Part shown: piece by piece, positions 1 to 12,426 of the stretch | Numbering within the stretch: position 1 is the stretch's first letter | How the letters are laid out: every line of letters starts with the position of its first letter | Origin: Coptis chinensis | Lineage: Eukaryota; Streptophyta; Magnoliopsida; Ranunculales; Ranunculaceae | NCBI GenBank assembly: GCA_015680905.1 | Contig: CM027379.1 | Coordinates: 99,251,001 to 99,315,000, forward strand | DNA: 64,000 nt | Reading direction: 5' to 3' | Notes under the pieces: model-generated | Told to the model about the DNA's origin: nothing | Database searches by the model: none | Seen by the model: the letters and a program-made list of their open reading frames with translations, nothing else | Program-made: the position numbers and the translations under genes

Positions 1-774
1 TTTCTTTGTGTTGGGGGTCACCCGTCGAAGCACCCGATCTCCTACTTTGAATCTCATCAATCTCACCCTCTTGTTGTACTGCCTTTGGAGGTGGCGATGA
101 TATTCTTCCAGTTTAATGCGTGCGGTGTCTCTTCTCTCTTCCGCCAAATTCATGTCCCTGGACAGGATACCCCAGTTTGACCCATCCTCAACAGCTCGGG
201 TTCTAGTGGTTGCCGCCACCATTTCTGATGGTATCATGGCTTCTACGCCATATGCTACGAAAAGGGAGTCTCCTTGGTTTAATTCGTCGGCCCAGGCCCC
301 TTTCTTGTCTTCCAGTTTCCTCTTGAGATTGTTAAGTATGGTTTTGTTGGAGGACTTAGCCTGTCCATTGCCCTCGGGGTTGTACGGGGCGAACCCCCTG
401 CTTAACATAATAGGCTTGTAGAAACCTCTTCACCTTCAATCCCGTGAACTGGGTTCCATTGTCCGCGATAATAGCATAGGGCAGCCCGAACCGACATATA
501 ATGTTCTCCCACAAGAATTTGACCACTTGCACTTCTTTTACCTGCTGCAGCGGCACGGTCTCAATCCACTTTGTAAAGTAGTCGGTTGCGGCCAACATGA
601 ATCTCCTCTTACCACTGGCTATGGGCAGCGGTCCCACTATATCGAGAGCCCACATCGCGAATGGCCATGGACTAGACACGTTGTGCAGCAGCTCTGCTGG
701 AGCAAATATCAGTTGAGAAAACCTTTGACATTTCTCACATTTTTTGGCAAACTCCACAGCGTCTCTTTTCATGT
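1..774 (-). mobile_element. Ty3/gypsy (Tat-type) element, 3' half of integrase
   Basis: The minus strand encodes the back half of a gypsy integrase: the second pair of zinc-finger cysteines, the DDE core with its first two acidic positions, and the basic C-terminal part that runs off the left edge of the window. The matching front half of the integrase lies at 12427-12650, so this is the downstream part of the element at 12427-17190, separated from it by the 11.6 kb insertion at 775-12421. The 3' LTR is not in the window. The element is a fossil; besides the large insertion its coding region is broken in several places. Confidence 0.88.
770..774. repeat. Target-site duplication, left copy (CATGT)
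   Basis: CATGT at the left edge of the 11.6 kb insertion matches CATGT at 12422-12426 at the right edge. A five-base duplication is what LTR retroelement integration leaves. Confidence 0.65.
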
Positions 775-1590
775 TATAACACCCCATTTATTTTCTTTGT
801 TTTCCCTATTTATTAGGGTTTAAAAAAATATAATAATATTAAAAAGAAAAGAAAAGGATAAAGATAAAATAAGATAAGATAAAAACGTGGGAGAGTTAGA
901 GGGGTTTGGTTACAACCGAACTCTCCCTTTTTGTTGGTTTTTTTCTAGTTTTTTGAAAAAAAAAAGAAAAGAAAAACAGAGAGAGACGTACAAGAGAAAA
1001 GGAGAAGGAGTGTTTACTGGGGGAGAGTGCTTGAGTGGAGAGAGAGAGAGTTTTACTCAAAGAAGAAATGGAGGTTTCTTGTTGGGGGATTTGTTGGCAA
1101 CAGGAGTGTATCACGGGTGAGTAGACTGACTTTATATACACAGTTGATTGACAGTAATTGTTTATTCTAGTTATGTGTTTACAGACTTGAAATTTTTATC
1201 AAGCAATTCAATTTCTTCTTCGTGGAATCACTATTTTTGGTTATAGTTTAAATGCTCTCTGACATAAATGGACTGTCATAATATAGATTCTACAAAAGTA
1301 CAAAACAGTTATAAAATCCAAGAAAAAGTATGTCTATATAGATCCAAGGAATTGATTACATATGAGTATAGTTTTACTTCTGGTCTGACATGGATTCTCT
1401 CTACACTCTGGTATATATGGATTTTCTTGTATTGTCGTTGGTGGTCTGTAGGGCATTGATTATTTGGGATCCCTTCATATATATATTTGAATCTTTGATT
1501 CTTACGAGTATGGAAAAGTTTGGTATAGCTATAGCTGATGTGGAAACATTATTGAAGGTAAGAATAGATTTGCTGAAATTTTAAAAGAAA

Positions 1591-1700
1591 AAATGGTCGT
1601 TTAGTACCATGAACTTTGCTGGTTTTATCAATTTGGGCAAAGAACTTTTTTTTGAGCAGTTTGGGCCATGACCTTTCTTTTTTTTATCAGTTTGGGCCAC
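1591..1700 (+). repeat. Left terminal inverted repeat of the 1591-8811 element
   Basis: It is the inverted counterpart of 8701-8811; the outermost 28 bases or so match perfectly. Confidence 0.8.
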
Positions 1701-2899
1701 CGTTACCATTCCATTACTTCACATGCTTATGTGGCGTGCCGGATGTATATGTGTTCGACCAAATGCTCATGTGTCACCGTTGAAGTGCACACCTAATCAC
1801 CGGTGACGTGGCATCAAAATTTCAAAATGTTTCAAACCCGAAATTTCAAAGTGTTTCCCCAAATTCATAGACAAAAATCCCTAATTCCCTAATTCAGACA
1901 GAAATCCCTGGGACTGTTATTGCTTTGAGTTGCAGGGGCTTTTTGTAATCAAATGCAAACAAACAATTAGCAATGTATTCAAATGCAAATAAGAGGTTGA
2001 GTTCTTTTCTTCTTCATCAGGGAAACTGCTCAACCTCAAGTACGGCTCTGACAAGAAGACATCTATTAGTAACAGAATTATGTTCAAAATAGTTTTAGTT
2101 TGCTTCAAAGTGATGGTGGTTGTCTGTTGCTTTTACTGCAATTTCATGGAGTAATTTGTTATGACTTGGTGATGTTTTTGGCTTCCTTGTTTATTTTGAT
2201 AAGCAAGTAGCAGTATTAGTCTTATAAGAGAACTACCTGGAATAGAACCATAAGCAGGTAGCACTATTCGTAGCTGTAGTCTGTAGACATGTAGTTCACT
2301 AAATTGAAGAATCCAACCATGCAGACCTTTCAGAACTGATCGATGGGTCCTAAAAAAAGTGTTCACTAGCTCACCTTTCTCTTAATTGTTTGCCTGTTTC
2401 TCTTAAGTGTTCACTAAATTGTTTGCCTGTTACTAATAATTCTGTTGCAAATCTCTGACTAAGCCTGTTCCCCGAGTACCGCTTGCTAACTACACGGCTA
2501 ACGGAACTTGGTAACTGATAGAGGTCTCCTGTTTTCAAGTAGCCCTCCGTCTTGTCTTAAGCGAGCTTCCAGGCCATTTATCCTTATACCGATCGATTAT
2601 GATCCTTGGTATTTGTTTTCGGGTTATGGCGAACATGGGTTTTCAAAACCCATTACTGATGATCTGTGCGTGCTCATATAAAGAAGATGAGATGATGCAT
2701 GATGACATCATCACTATTTAGTTTGGGCATACGACTTCTTAAACTTAAGTTTCCTTTGGGCTTAAGTTTTAGCTTCTCTTCCTCCCTTCTTTCCTATTTC
2801 GGTAAAATCCTGCACTGGTGTACAGTGTTAGTTCGTATAGGATAGGAAGTTTCTTCTTGGCCCTTTGTTCTTGTGACTCGGCTTTTCTGGGGGTTCCTT

Positions 2900-3980
2900 A
2901 TGGCTGGTCTTGGGTCTGCTGTTGACGGTCCCTCGGTTATGGGAGGACAGGGCTCCTGGAGAGCTTTGTTTTCAGCTGGAACAAGCTCAAGAAATACTTC
3001 TCTGAGAAGATTTGAGACTCATCAGGTGGATGGGATAGCGGAAATTCCAGCTAATATTGTTGAGAAAGGAGTCTCTATGTGGAGTGAATATGTGGTGGGG
3101 TTTTTGTAGAAAAAACGGCTACCTTTCCAATGGTTAAAGCCGCCTCGCTCTCGGCAAAGGAAGGTTAAAGGCGCTTTACTCAATATCAACCGATCGTGAG
3201 CTTTTCTACTTTAAGTTTAACCGGGATGAAGACAGAAAACAGGTATTGGAAGCAGACCCGATATTTATAGCAGGTAAGCTATTTGTGATTCGTCAATGGT
3301 CTCGAGAAGTTGAAGCTCAAAAGACTAAGATAACAAGTATCCCAATTTGGGTAAAACTTATGGATTTGCCAAAGGAATTGTGGATGATCGGGTTGGGATA
3401 TATAGTTAGCTTGATTGGGGAACCCTTGCGAACTGATGAGGCCACCATTGAAAGAACTAGATTGATGTATGCTAAGATCTGTGTAGTTGTTCCTATAGAC
3501 TATGAATATAAGAGTTCGATTCAAGTGAAAATGGGGGATGAAAAAATAGTTATTAATCTTGAATACCCCTGGGTACCTCTGTCATGCTCTAGGTGTAATA
3601 GGTTTGGTCACAAGCTTTCAAGTTGTCCCTATCGGCCAAAACAAGTTTGGCGTGTTAAGCCTGTAAACTGTATAGGGAACACACATGAGGAAGTGCAAGT
3701 TCAAGAGCAAGAGGATACTACAGATGGGGGCTCTAATTATGCAGAATGTGAGGATGAAGGGGCAGGAGAACAGCAAGGAAATGGATTGAGTATGGTAAAC
3801 TATGTCCCAGATTCAGAGGAAGGAACAGGCTGTCCTATGCTAGTGGCCCAACAATTAGTAATGTCCGACATTCCTCGAAAGGATAGCATGGCTTCAGCCC
3901 AGAGGGGTTTAGAACTAGTGATCCATCAAGACACTCCACCGGTTCTCGACCCGGCTTCACCGAGAAAACCCGGATATTAG
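2900..3980 (+). pseudogene. LINE copy 1 ORF1, nucleic-acid-binding protein
   Basis: ORF1 protein of plant L1-type LINEs, which coats the element RNA. The chosen start ATG at 2900 gives MAGLGSAVDGPS, matching in place the start of ORF1 in the second LINE (58378). A DUF4283 domain covers the first half, and a CCHC zinc knuckle (CSRCNRFGHKLSSC) lies near 3586-3630. The frame is lost after the stop near 3107 and resumes in another frame around 3200; the stretch 3246-3980 is one open frame. The C-terminal part is acidic and glutamine-rich and has no recognised fold. Confidence 0.8.
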
Positions 3981-4267
3981 CCAAAAGGAAACAGTTTACG
4001 GAAGGAACAAAATCGCTTTAGTGTTGGCGGCCCGTGACGATGAGATTGAGGGCGATATTTCAAGAAAATCTGTAGAATTCTTCACGATCATGAGCCGGTT
4101 AAGGAAAAAGGTGGTGAAAGCTAAAACCGGGCACGTGAAAAAAGCGTAACTCAAATGAGATAAACAATGAGGATGGAAGTACACTTCGGGAAAGCATGCT
4201 TTCGTGTATCTGAGAGGAAGAAGAAAGGTAGACCAAAGGGGTCCGGTAGTAATAAACATTAAGCAAA

Positions 4268-7200
4268 ATGATCAAGATTGGAACATGGAATATCAGGGGA
4301 CTAAACGAAATAAAAAAAAAGCAAAGGAAGTGAATAAATTCATTCTGAAGAATAATCTTTGCTTGTTGGGGCTTCTGGAAACGAAAGTCAAGGAGGAGAA
4401 GAGGAAAAAAATTAGTGATATATGTGCTCCGAATTGGCATTTTGAGAGTAATTATAGTAGTAATCCTAGGGGTAGAATATGGATTCTTTGGAACCCAAAT
4501 TTTGTGGACGTGAGTAAGATTCAAGAGACAGCTCAGTTTGTACACTACAGGGTGACTATTCGTCCTAACTCAGCTAGCCTCATATCAACGCTTATCTATG
4601 CGAGTAATAATAGCCAGGAGAGATTAGGGCTGTGGCAGGATCTGCGGCAGCTTCACAATAGTTTTACAGGACCTTGGTGTGTACAGGGAGATTTTAATAA
4701 TGTGCTCTATTCTCATGAGAGGATAGGGGAGCTGGTCCATCCTCAAGAAACAGCTCCTTTTAGGGACTGCCTAGTCGATACAGGGTTGTTTGATTTAAAA
4801 GCATCAGGGTGTTATTTTACGTGGACTAATTATGGAGTAGGAGCAAATAGGAAATGGTCAAAGATCGACAGGGTGCTTATCAACATCCTCTGGTCGTCTT
4901 TGTTTGTGCATGCCTCAGCTGAATTTCTTCCACAAGGAATTTTGGACCATTCTCCCATGATAGTCTGCTTGGTTGATGCTGAAAAAGGGAGAGTTCCCTT
5001 CAGGTTTTGTAATTCTTGGGCCCTTCATGACAATTTCAAAGAGTTGGTTAAGCAAATTTGGGATACAGAGGTGATGGGCAGTTGTCTATACATACTGGTC
5101 CAAAAATTGAAGATTATGAAGTCTAAATTGCGAGGATGGGCTAGGGTGCATATGTCCGATATTCATATAAAAACTGAGGCAGCAAGGGAGGATCTTCACA
5201 GGTTATAGAAAGAGCTACAAAGTTCCCCTACAGATCTCCAGTTATGCGAAAAGGAAAGAAAAGCTAGAACTCTCTTGTGTAAATTGATTGAGATGGAGTA
5301 TATGGATCTTAAGGCCAAAGCTGAAAATGATTGGCTAGATTATGGCGATAAAGGAAATGCATTCTTCCATCAAGCAATAAAAGAAAGAAGGAACCGTAAT
5401 TTTGTGTGGACTGTTTCAGTTATGAGCGGGGTAAAACATGAAGGAGTAGCACAAGTGTCCAACGCTTTCATCAATTTCTTTCAGGACCTTCTGGGAGTTG
5501 AGGCTCAGATGACGAAAATCTTGGGTTCTTTGTTGGAGGACATACCAGCCAGGGGGTGGTGGATACAAAGATACAAGCAGAAAACCGTCGAGGAAAGAGG
5601 TTACAAATGGGGAAATTATACGAGCTTTATTTGATATGGAGGACTTTAAATCCCCAGGGCCTGATGGCTATACAACATTCTTCTTCAAAGATTCATGGGA
5701 CATAGTCGGTGAAGACTTCCTAAGAGCTGTCAAGGAAGTGTTCGGTCATAACAAAATTCATAAAGGTACTAATGCAACATTTCTATGTCTGGTTCCTAAA
5801 AAGCCTGTTGTTTCACAGGTTGATGAATTTCGTCCGATTGCATGCTGCAATATTACTTATAAATGTATTGCTAAGATTCTCAGTAATAGGATGAAGCCTT
5901 ACATGGAACAGTTGATCGCTCTTAATCAGTCAGCATTCGTTCCTGGAAGATGTATACAGGACAATCTTCTACTGGCTCACGAATTGCTCAGAGGATACAA
6001 CAGAAAGCATGGGCCGCAGAGATGTACTATCAAAGTTGATATCCAAAAAGCTTATGACACTATTAGCTGGGAATCTCTACTGCTGGTGCTCAAGAGATTC
6101 ATATTCCCCGACAAGTTTATTGGCTGGCTAGTTATGTGCTTCTCATCTCCTTGGTATTCAGTCCTTGTCAATGGTAGTCCATATGGATTCTTTGAAGGGA
6201 AACGAGGGTTAAGGTAAGGTGATCCTTTGTCTCCGTATTTGTTCGTACTGGTAATGGAACTGTTAGGTGGTCTGCTGAAGCAAGGGCTCCTGTTGAAAGG
6301 CATCAAGCCTCATTCCGTGTAAAGACTTGCAATAACTCATCCGAAGTTTTACTGATGATGTTTTACCGTTTTGTAAAGGGGAAGTCGGCTCTATATATTG
6401 GTACGCTAAGTCGGCAATCAATTATTTCTCTTCTCTCACGTGGCTGAAGATAAATACTCAAGACGCCTATACTCACCGGGTAAAGTATGACAAATGATGA
6501 TGGGCTAGCTCTTGCAGGGTTGTTGGGGGTTCAACTGGTCACCCCTCCCATAAAATATCTGGGGCTGCCGCTCACTTCTGCTAGAATCAGCTCCAAGGAT
6601 TGCTTGCCACTTATTGAAAAAATCACCATGAGAATGTCCAACTGGAAGAACAGGTCTTTATCTTATGCGGGCAGATTACAGCTTATACAGTCTATCCTAT
6701 CCTCATTTCATATATATTGGGCGAAGACTTTTATCATTCCAGTTGGTGTATTGGACAAGGTCGCTAAACTCTGTAACAGATTTCTGTGGTCTGGATATTT
6801 GGTGCAAGTGAAGATGAATAAAGCAAGTCATGCAACTTTGAGGTTGCATAAAGAGGAAGGAGGACTGAGCATTATTGATCCTAGGGTATGGAACAAAGCA
6901 GCATACTGTGGGTTGGTATTTAAGGTTGCTACTAAGGAAGAAACTCGTGGGACGGTGGACTTGGGAGTACCACATTCGACGTAAAACATTTCTCGACTAT
7001 GAAGATTCCTTCGGATTGCTTTCGTGGGTGTGGAGGAGTATACTGAAACACAGAAAGATTGCTCGGAAATATATTAGATGCTTGATTGCTAATGGAGAAG
7101 GAACTAGTTTATGGCACGATCCTTGGATAGCCTCTATGTTGCTAATCCACAATGCACAAGCTAGAAATTTCATCCATGAACCAGATGATGCTAAAGTAAG

Positions 7201-8452
7201 CGAGCTGATTACGAACGGTACTTGGAACGACAAGGTCCTTAACTTGCCAGACGGGGAGTTGAAATCAATAATCTTACAGACTCCCATCAATGTCAACATG
7301 GCTCAAGATTTGGTAGTGTGGACTGCTACAAGTTCAGGTAGGTTCTCCACAAAGTCAGCTTACATGTCCATCAAGAAGATGAGAGAAAAGGTTGGTTGGT
7401 ACAAATTAGTGTGGGGCAAATATAATCTTCCGAAACATTCGTTCATCACCTGGCAACTGTTTGCGGGATGTCTGGCAACACAAGATCGGCTGATTCGTAG
7501 GAAGATTCTCTCTCACTCAGAGTGTTGTTTGTGTAACGACAAACTCCCAGAAAACTCGATGCACCTCTACTTCAATTGTGCGTTCACAAACAAGGTTTGG
7601 GCTGTGGTTAAAGATAATCTGGGGTTGGGAGTGGTTCGTGAATCCACTGCTGAGTGGCAGTTTCTGTTGCGCAAGACAAGATCGAACACGATCTCAAGTG
7701 AGATAACAAGGGTGATGATTTGTGCAACTGTGTATGGGATTTGGAACGAGAGGAATAGCAGGAGGTTCAGGAACAGAGCTCATTCTGCAGAGTCGATTAG
7801 CAGCTACATCATGGAGAAGATGAAAACATACTTGCAGCGAGTTATCAAGTCCACTGAGGACTCTTCTTCAAATACAAGGTATTTGATTATGTAGACCGGG
7901 TATTGAGATCACAATAAGGCAAAGCGAGGCAGAGCTAGTTAAATGGACCAAACCACCTGTTGGGTTCGTCAAGATCAATTTGGATGGGTCGGTGACTGAA
8001 GATAGTGCTGGATATGGCGGTATATTGAGGAACCATGAGGGATCTCCTATACTCTTATACATGGGAAATGTGAACTTACGATCGGTGATTATCCAAGAGT
8101 TAAAAGGAATTGAGGCCGGTCTTCCGGCAGCTCTCGTTTAAATCAGAATATGATTACGGTTGAATCGATTCTCTAAGAGCGATCCAAGTAATTAACGACA
8201 GGAGATGAGCCCTTGGTACCGCCTCGATCTGATGGAAGGCATCCGAGGCTAATGAACCAATGTGGGTCGGTTAGTGTGTCCCATGTGTATAGGGAAAAGA
8301 ATAGAGCGGCAGACCTGATGGCTAAGACTAGTACTACTCGGGATAGAATTATAAATCCTGGAGTTACTTTTGTAAGCATTCCTCCTCTTACGTATGAGCT
8401 TAATGTTATAGTAGAGGAAGATGTTATTGGTAAGTTGTACCAGAGAGTTTGA
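4268..8452 (+). pseudogene. LINE copy 1 ORF2: endonuclease, reverse transcriptase, RNase H
   Basis: ORF2 begins at ATG 4268 with the APE-endonuclease opening MIKIGTWNIRGLN. The frame then slips in the A-run at 4311-4322 and continues openly to a stop at 5206, with the endonuclease motifs LLETKV, GDFNNV and WSKIDR. Reverse transcriptase follows: FRPIACCN near 5830, QSAFVPGR near 5930, KVDIQKAYD near 6035. A stop at 6215 replaces the residue before GDPLSPYLF, and the catalytic FADD box reads FTDD near 6350. A zinc-binding RVT domain lies at about 7300-7620, and an RNase H domain (INLDGS...GYGG) starts near 7970. Several frame changes make the copy inactive. Confidence 0.83.
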
Positions 8453-8700
8453 TTAATACAGGTTGGGGTCTGCCAAACCCTTCTAAACGTTTCAAAAAAA
8501 AAAAAAAAAAAAAAAAGTTTGTTAGAAAAAAATGAACTGTTTCAGTCTTTTTATGTAGCGGATTTGGGCCCATTGGGTCCATGGGTAAGTCCAACACACA
8601 TAACAGATGTTTGTACACATAGGCAGCACACATAACAAACGTTTGTACACATAGGCGGCCGTTCGTACACATAGGCAAATTTTCTAACGGAAATACACCA

Positions 8701-8811
8701 GTGGCCCAAACTGATACAAAAAAGAAAGGTCATGGCCCAATTTGCTCAAAAAAAAAGTTCTTGGCCCAAATTGATAAAACCAGTAAAGTTCATGGTACTA
8801 AACGACCATTT
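8701..8811 (-). repeat. Right terminal inverted repeat of the 1591-8811 element
   Basis: It is the inverted counterpart of 1591-1700. Confidence 0.8.
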
Positions 8812-8829
8812 AGGTTAGCGCTAGTCTGA

Positions 8830-9570
8830 TTTCAAGCTCAATTTTGGTTTAGTTAGAGTTTGAACTAGTTTTTTTAGAAAACACGAAAAAGTAAGGTCTG
8901 AAAGTCTGCTTTTCAACCCACTCAACCTCGTCTCATTCCGAGGTTTGTGGATATGGTTACGGTGTTCGGAAGTTAGCACGTCAGAATTTTCTGACTGCAG
9001 AAATCCGGATTTGTGCCTATTTTCGAACCACGTTTTCACATAGTTAGGTTCTGATTCAAACTCTTGCCAAAACATGAAAGAGTGAGTTTTCTGAGTCTTC
9101 TTTCCAACCCAATTGAACTCGACGCATTCCGAGGTCTGTAGAGACAGCTATGATGTCGGGAAGTTTGGTTGACAGAAAATAGTGCGTCAGAAAACGGTTT
9201 CTATGCAATGTGTTCAAGTACAGTTTTAAAATAGTTAGGGTGAGAGTTTGAATTTTTATAAAACATAAAAGAGTAAGATCTGGAAGTCTGCTTTCTATTC
9301 CAATTGGCCTCATCGTATTCGAAGGCCTGTGGAATTAATTATGATGTTTGGAAGTTTGACTAGCAGAAAACAGTGCGTCAGAAATCAGTTTCTTTGCAAT
9401 GTGTTCGAGCCTAGTTTTGGCACATTTAGAATGAGATTGGGTTTTTTTTTAAAACATGAGAAAGTAAGTTCTGTGTGTCAGCTTTGCAACACAAAAAGCC
9501 TCGATGCGTTTGGATACCTGTGAAAAGAGTTGTGTCATTCGGAAGATAGTCCGTCAGAAATCTAGTTTGC
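8830..9570. repeat. Degenerate tandem repeat, about 190 bp period
   Basis: About four units share the order: 'TAGTTAG...' start, a 'AAAACA(T/C)GA(A)AA/GAGT(A/G)AG' box (near 8877, 9070, 9261, 9450), 'CATTCCGAGG(T)' box, 'TCGGAAGTT', 'CGTCAGAAA'. Units are diverged, so the array is old. It begins right after the TIR element's right end and belongs to the LTR-like insertion 775-12421. Confidence 0.7.
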
Positions 9571-10624
9571 TAAAAATTATGATTTTTTACCATTTTCAAC
9601 CTAAATTTTCTTCTAGATGGGCTGAAGTTGGGACTTTGAGTTCTACATGAAAAAATATATCTACATACCTTAGTTTCTAAATAATTAAGTTACATGTCAC
9701 TTGGATGAATGTAGGAAAAACTATAGCATTGACAAGTTGGCTAGAAAACCTACCGTGTTATCTTTTATGTGCATGAACCTATTTTGGGAAATATGTTTAT
9801 TAATGAACTAAGAGTCTCTTAAACTCTTCTTGGGTGTATTATATAGTGTTTGTAGTCTACTTTTAGACTATTGTTTTATTTGGAACCGACATGGTTCATA
9901 AGATTGTTTTTTTTTAATCAAAAGTAGAAAAATATCCATTTGTGAGTTTTTGGATTTAAAGATTCATAGTGTATCTCTAGGTATGAAACTTTACGTATAT
10001 GATTGTGGGAGTATTCGAAACTTATTATATGTGATTCTATATAGTATAAATTGTTGTTTTACTTAAAGGTACATACAAGGATTTTGATATTTATGGGTTA
10101 AAAACTACGAAGGCTTGATTCCAATCTTGAAAGATTTGGATACGTAGGCAGCTTTGAACAAAAGTGCAACTACTATATCTATAATATATATATTAGTTTG
10201 TGTGATAACTATGTGATTGTGTTAGAAATTACTGTTGTTTTGAGACTACATAAATATATATGTGTGAGATAGAAGTTGTATATGAATATAGACTTTAGTA
10301 TATGTGGATCTGTTTTGGGCATTAGTGTGTGTGGACTTAAATTTGGGCTAATGAACTATTTGTTTATGATATTGTGTATATGAGTGTAGTTATGTAAATT
10401 GTATTTATTTGATTATAAGTCTGTTTACATTCAATGATATTTAAGTGCTTGATTTGCCTTGACGCGCGAAAATGACTCTCTGCATGTGTGGTATGTTTTG
10501 ACCTGAGTAATTCTAGTATAATTATAAGTGATAATAATGTTTTAATGTGTCGCCCACATCTTTAGAACTCTCCATGCCTCAGGATTTGGTAATGAGATAT
10601 TATAACTTGTGATGTCATGTGATA

Positions 10625-10915
10625 GATGGGTATTCATTGAATGTGTCATGAATGACCCGGGTATTCATTGAATGTGCCATGAATGCCCCAATAGTTTGGA
10701 CTGCCCTAGAGAGGAACTAAGGTATTCGCCTTGCGGGTTGGTCGTATTCCTTGAATGTACGGGAATGTAGGTTTGGGTATTTCTTGAATGCGGCGGGAAT
10801 AACTCAGGGCATTCATTGAATGTGCCATGAATGGCCCGTTAGTGTTATGATGGGTATTCCTTGAATGTGGCGGGAATGACCCAAGGTATTCATTGAATGT
10901 GCCATGAATGACCTG
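10625..10915. repeat. Imperfect minisatellite, about 30 bp unit
   Basis: Repeated words GGTATTCATTGAATGTG and CCATGAATGACCC alternate with a variant GGTATTCCTTGAATG / CGGGAATGACCC. I count roughly eight unit-like copies, some separated by spacer. Each unit holds a small palindrome (ATTCATTGAAT). A stray related unit sits near 11582. It lies in the right arm of the LTR-like insertion. Confidence 0.75.
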
Positions 10916-12426
10916 ATATTTTATTAAGCCCAAAGGAGGCTTTGTGATTATGTGTATGGAAAGCCCAGAGATGGCTGTGACTTACAAGTTATGAGTTTAC
11001 AAGATGAAAGTATGTTTCCTGGAGGCGATATCCCGCTTGGGACATATGTCTTGTAGTGGTACTCGGTGTGAGTGAGGCACACGGATATGTGTGATTTGTC
11101 AAATGTGTGGAGTGCAAATCGTGGAGTAGGAACTAAAGGTTGGGCTGTGTCTTTGAATAAATGAGTCAACAAAATAATTAATAAGCAAAGTAAAATTTTT
11201 GATTTTACGTGTGATGGAGTTATTGCATATGATGTATATAAGTTCTTATGAGAAATATATACGTGGTTTGTATGAGTTGATACTCACAAGGGATTAATGT
11301 ACTCCTTGGGTGTGATATTTCCCCATTCTCATAAGTAGACGAGTGGTTTTTAAGTAAAAGTATATGAATTGTGTGATGTTATGGATGTGAAGTGTGACTA
11401 TGAATAATATTAGTAAATGATTGTGATTTCTATGTGACTGTGAATTGACTATAACTTGATATGTTATTACGAAACTATTAATGACTTGTGATAGTCTGAG
11501 ATCTATGGTTATGCACGCAGAAACTTTATGACGTAATGATGTCATATGAATGACTACCTTTGATATAGATATTATGATAAGTGGTATTCCCCGAATATGC
11601 GGGATGAACCAGATTATATTAATTAAACTTAAATGTCTTAAATGAGATTTGGTTATGAATGGAAATTTGACTGGCTGAGATAAATCATTTTATTGTGATG
11701 TCTAACTCTGTTTTTCAGGAGGGTAGGATCTAATAATCTTTTCTGCAGGGACGTAAATATCCTACCCTAAGGCGACGTGTTGGCTTAAAGGTAAGGCATA
11801 CCAAACTCATATTTAATTAGGTTATCATATGTGCATTTAATAAATGGAATGTAAGTGGTATTGTATTGTGAGTTATTTTGGAAAGTGGGAATGACGAGTA
11901 CTGTTATATGATATTCTTGGAATTTGTATGTTGGGGGTGAAATCTTACTTGGGAAGAAACTACACGCCATTTTTGGAAAACGGAACTATATTGTCTTCCA
12001 AGTTGAAATTGTTGGTAATGTTATATTTATTTATTTGAAAGATTATTATATATATTTTGTTGTTAGTCTACTCATACAAGCAAATTCAATTTGCTGACCC
12101 ATGTTTGGTTTGTTTTGCAACGTGGGTGTGTTCTTGGGAACATAGATGGTGGAGTATAGTGGATGAAGACACGTGACTTGGATTTGCTCTTGGAGTCTTC
12201 TGGTTTAAGTTTTTCGAAAGTGTACGGTTTTGAATTGAAACAAATGTAATAGAGTTGGTTAGTAAAAAATTTATTTGTAAATAAAGCTACCGTTCTTCGG
12301 TTTAATTTGATCTCAGATTTTAATATCGTGGTTGATAATATGTTAGTGGGTTTTGTTTCACCCCGGGTTTCCAGATGATTGAATATCAGTTTTAATTTTT
12401 TTGGAAATTTGGTGTGTGACACATGT

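Larger units (their letters stand above)
2740..8516 (+). mobile_element. L1-type plant LINE, nearly full length, inactive (LINE copy 1)
   Basis: This non-LTR retrotransposon has ORF1 (DUF4283 plus zinc knuckle), ORF2 (APE endonuclease, reverse transcriptase, zf-RVT, RNase H), a short 3' UTR with the phrase GGTCTGCCAAACCC, and a run of 23 A at 8494-8516. The 5' limit is uncertain; I place it where pyrimidine-rich leader sequence starts. It lies inside the TIR element 1591-8811. No target duplication could be fixed. It is clearly related along its whole length to the LINE at 58070-64000. Confidence 0.87.
1591..8811. mobile_element. Long-TIR DNA transposon (MULE-like?) hosting a LINE
   Basis: The first about 110 bases (1591-1700, starting AAATGGTCGTTTAGTACCAT) recur inverted at 8701-8811 with only a few differences. 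Both arms carry repeated 'TTTGGGCC' words. The length of the inverted repeats resembles Mutator-like elements, but I could find no 8 or 9 bp target duplication at the edges, so the superfamily is not settled. The subterminal region 8590-8670 has a short tandem repeat with the phrase GTACACATAGG. No transposase is visible; most of the interior (about 2740-8516) is a LINE inserted later. Confidence 0.72.
775..12421. mobile_element. Large unclassified LTR-like insertion inside the Tat integrase
   Basis: The five-base direct repeat CATGT at 770-774 and 12422-12426 brackets this block, which sits inside an integrase coding sequence. Without the nested TIR element it is about 4.4 kb. Its edges read TATAACACCCC (TGTTATAACACCCC if the duplication is counted in) and GGTGTGTGACA, much like plant LTR ends, but the exact start is ambiguous because the TG lies within the repeated five bases. 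No second matching end and no gag or pol similarity was seen, so a solo copy of a very long LTR or a LARD-like unit fits best. The left part (775-1590) holds A-rich and GA-rich runs; the right part holds degenerate tandem repeats and a minisatellite. Confidence 0.6.

Noticed and set aside
896-1141. Minus- and plus-strand frames near the left edge of the LTR-like unit
   Set aside because: They translate A-rich and GA-rich simple sequence and have no motif.
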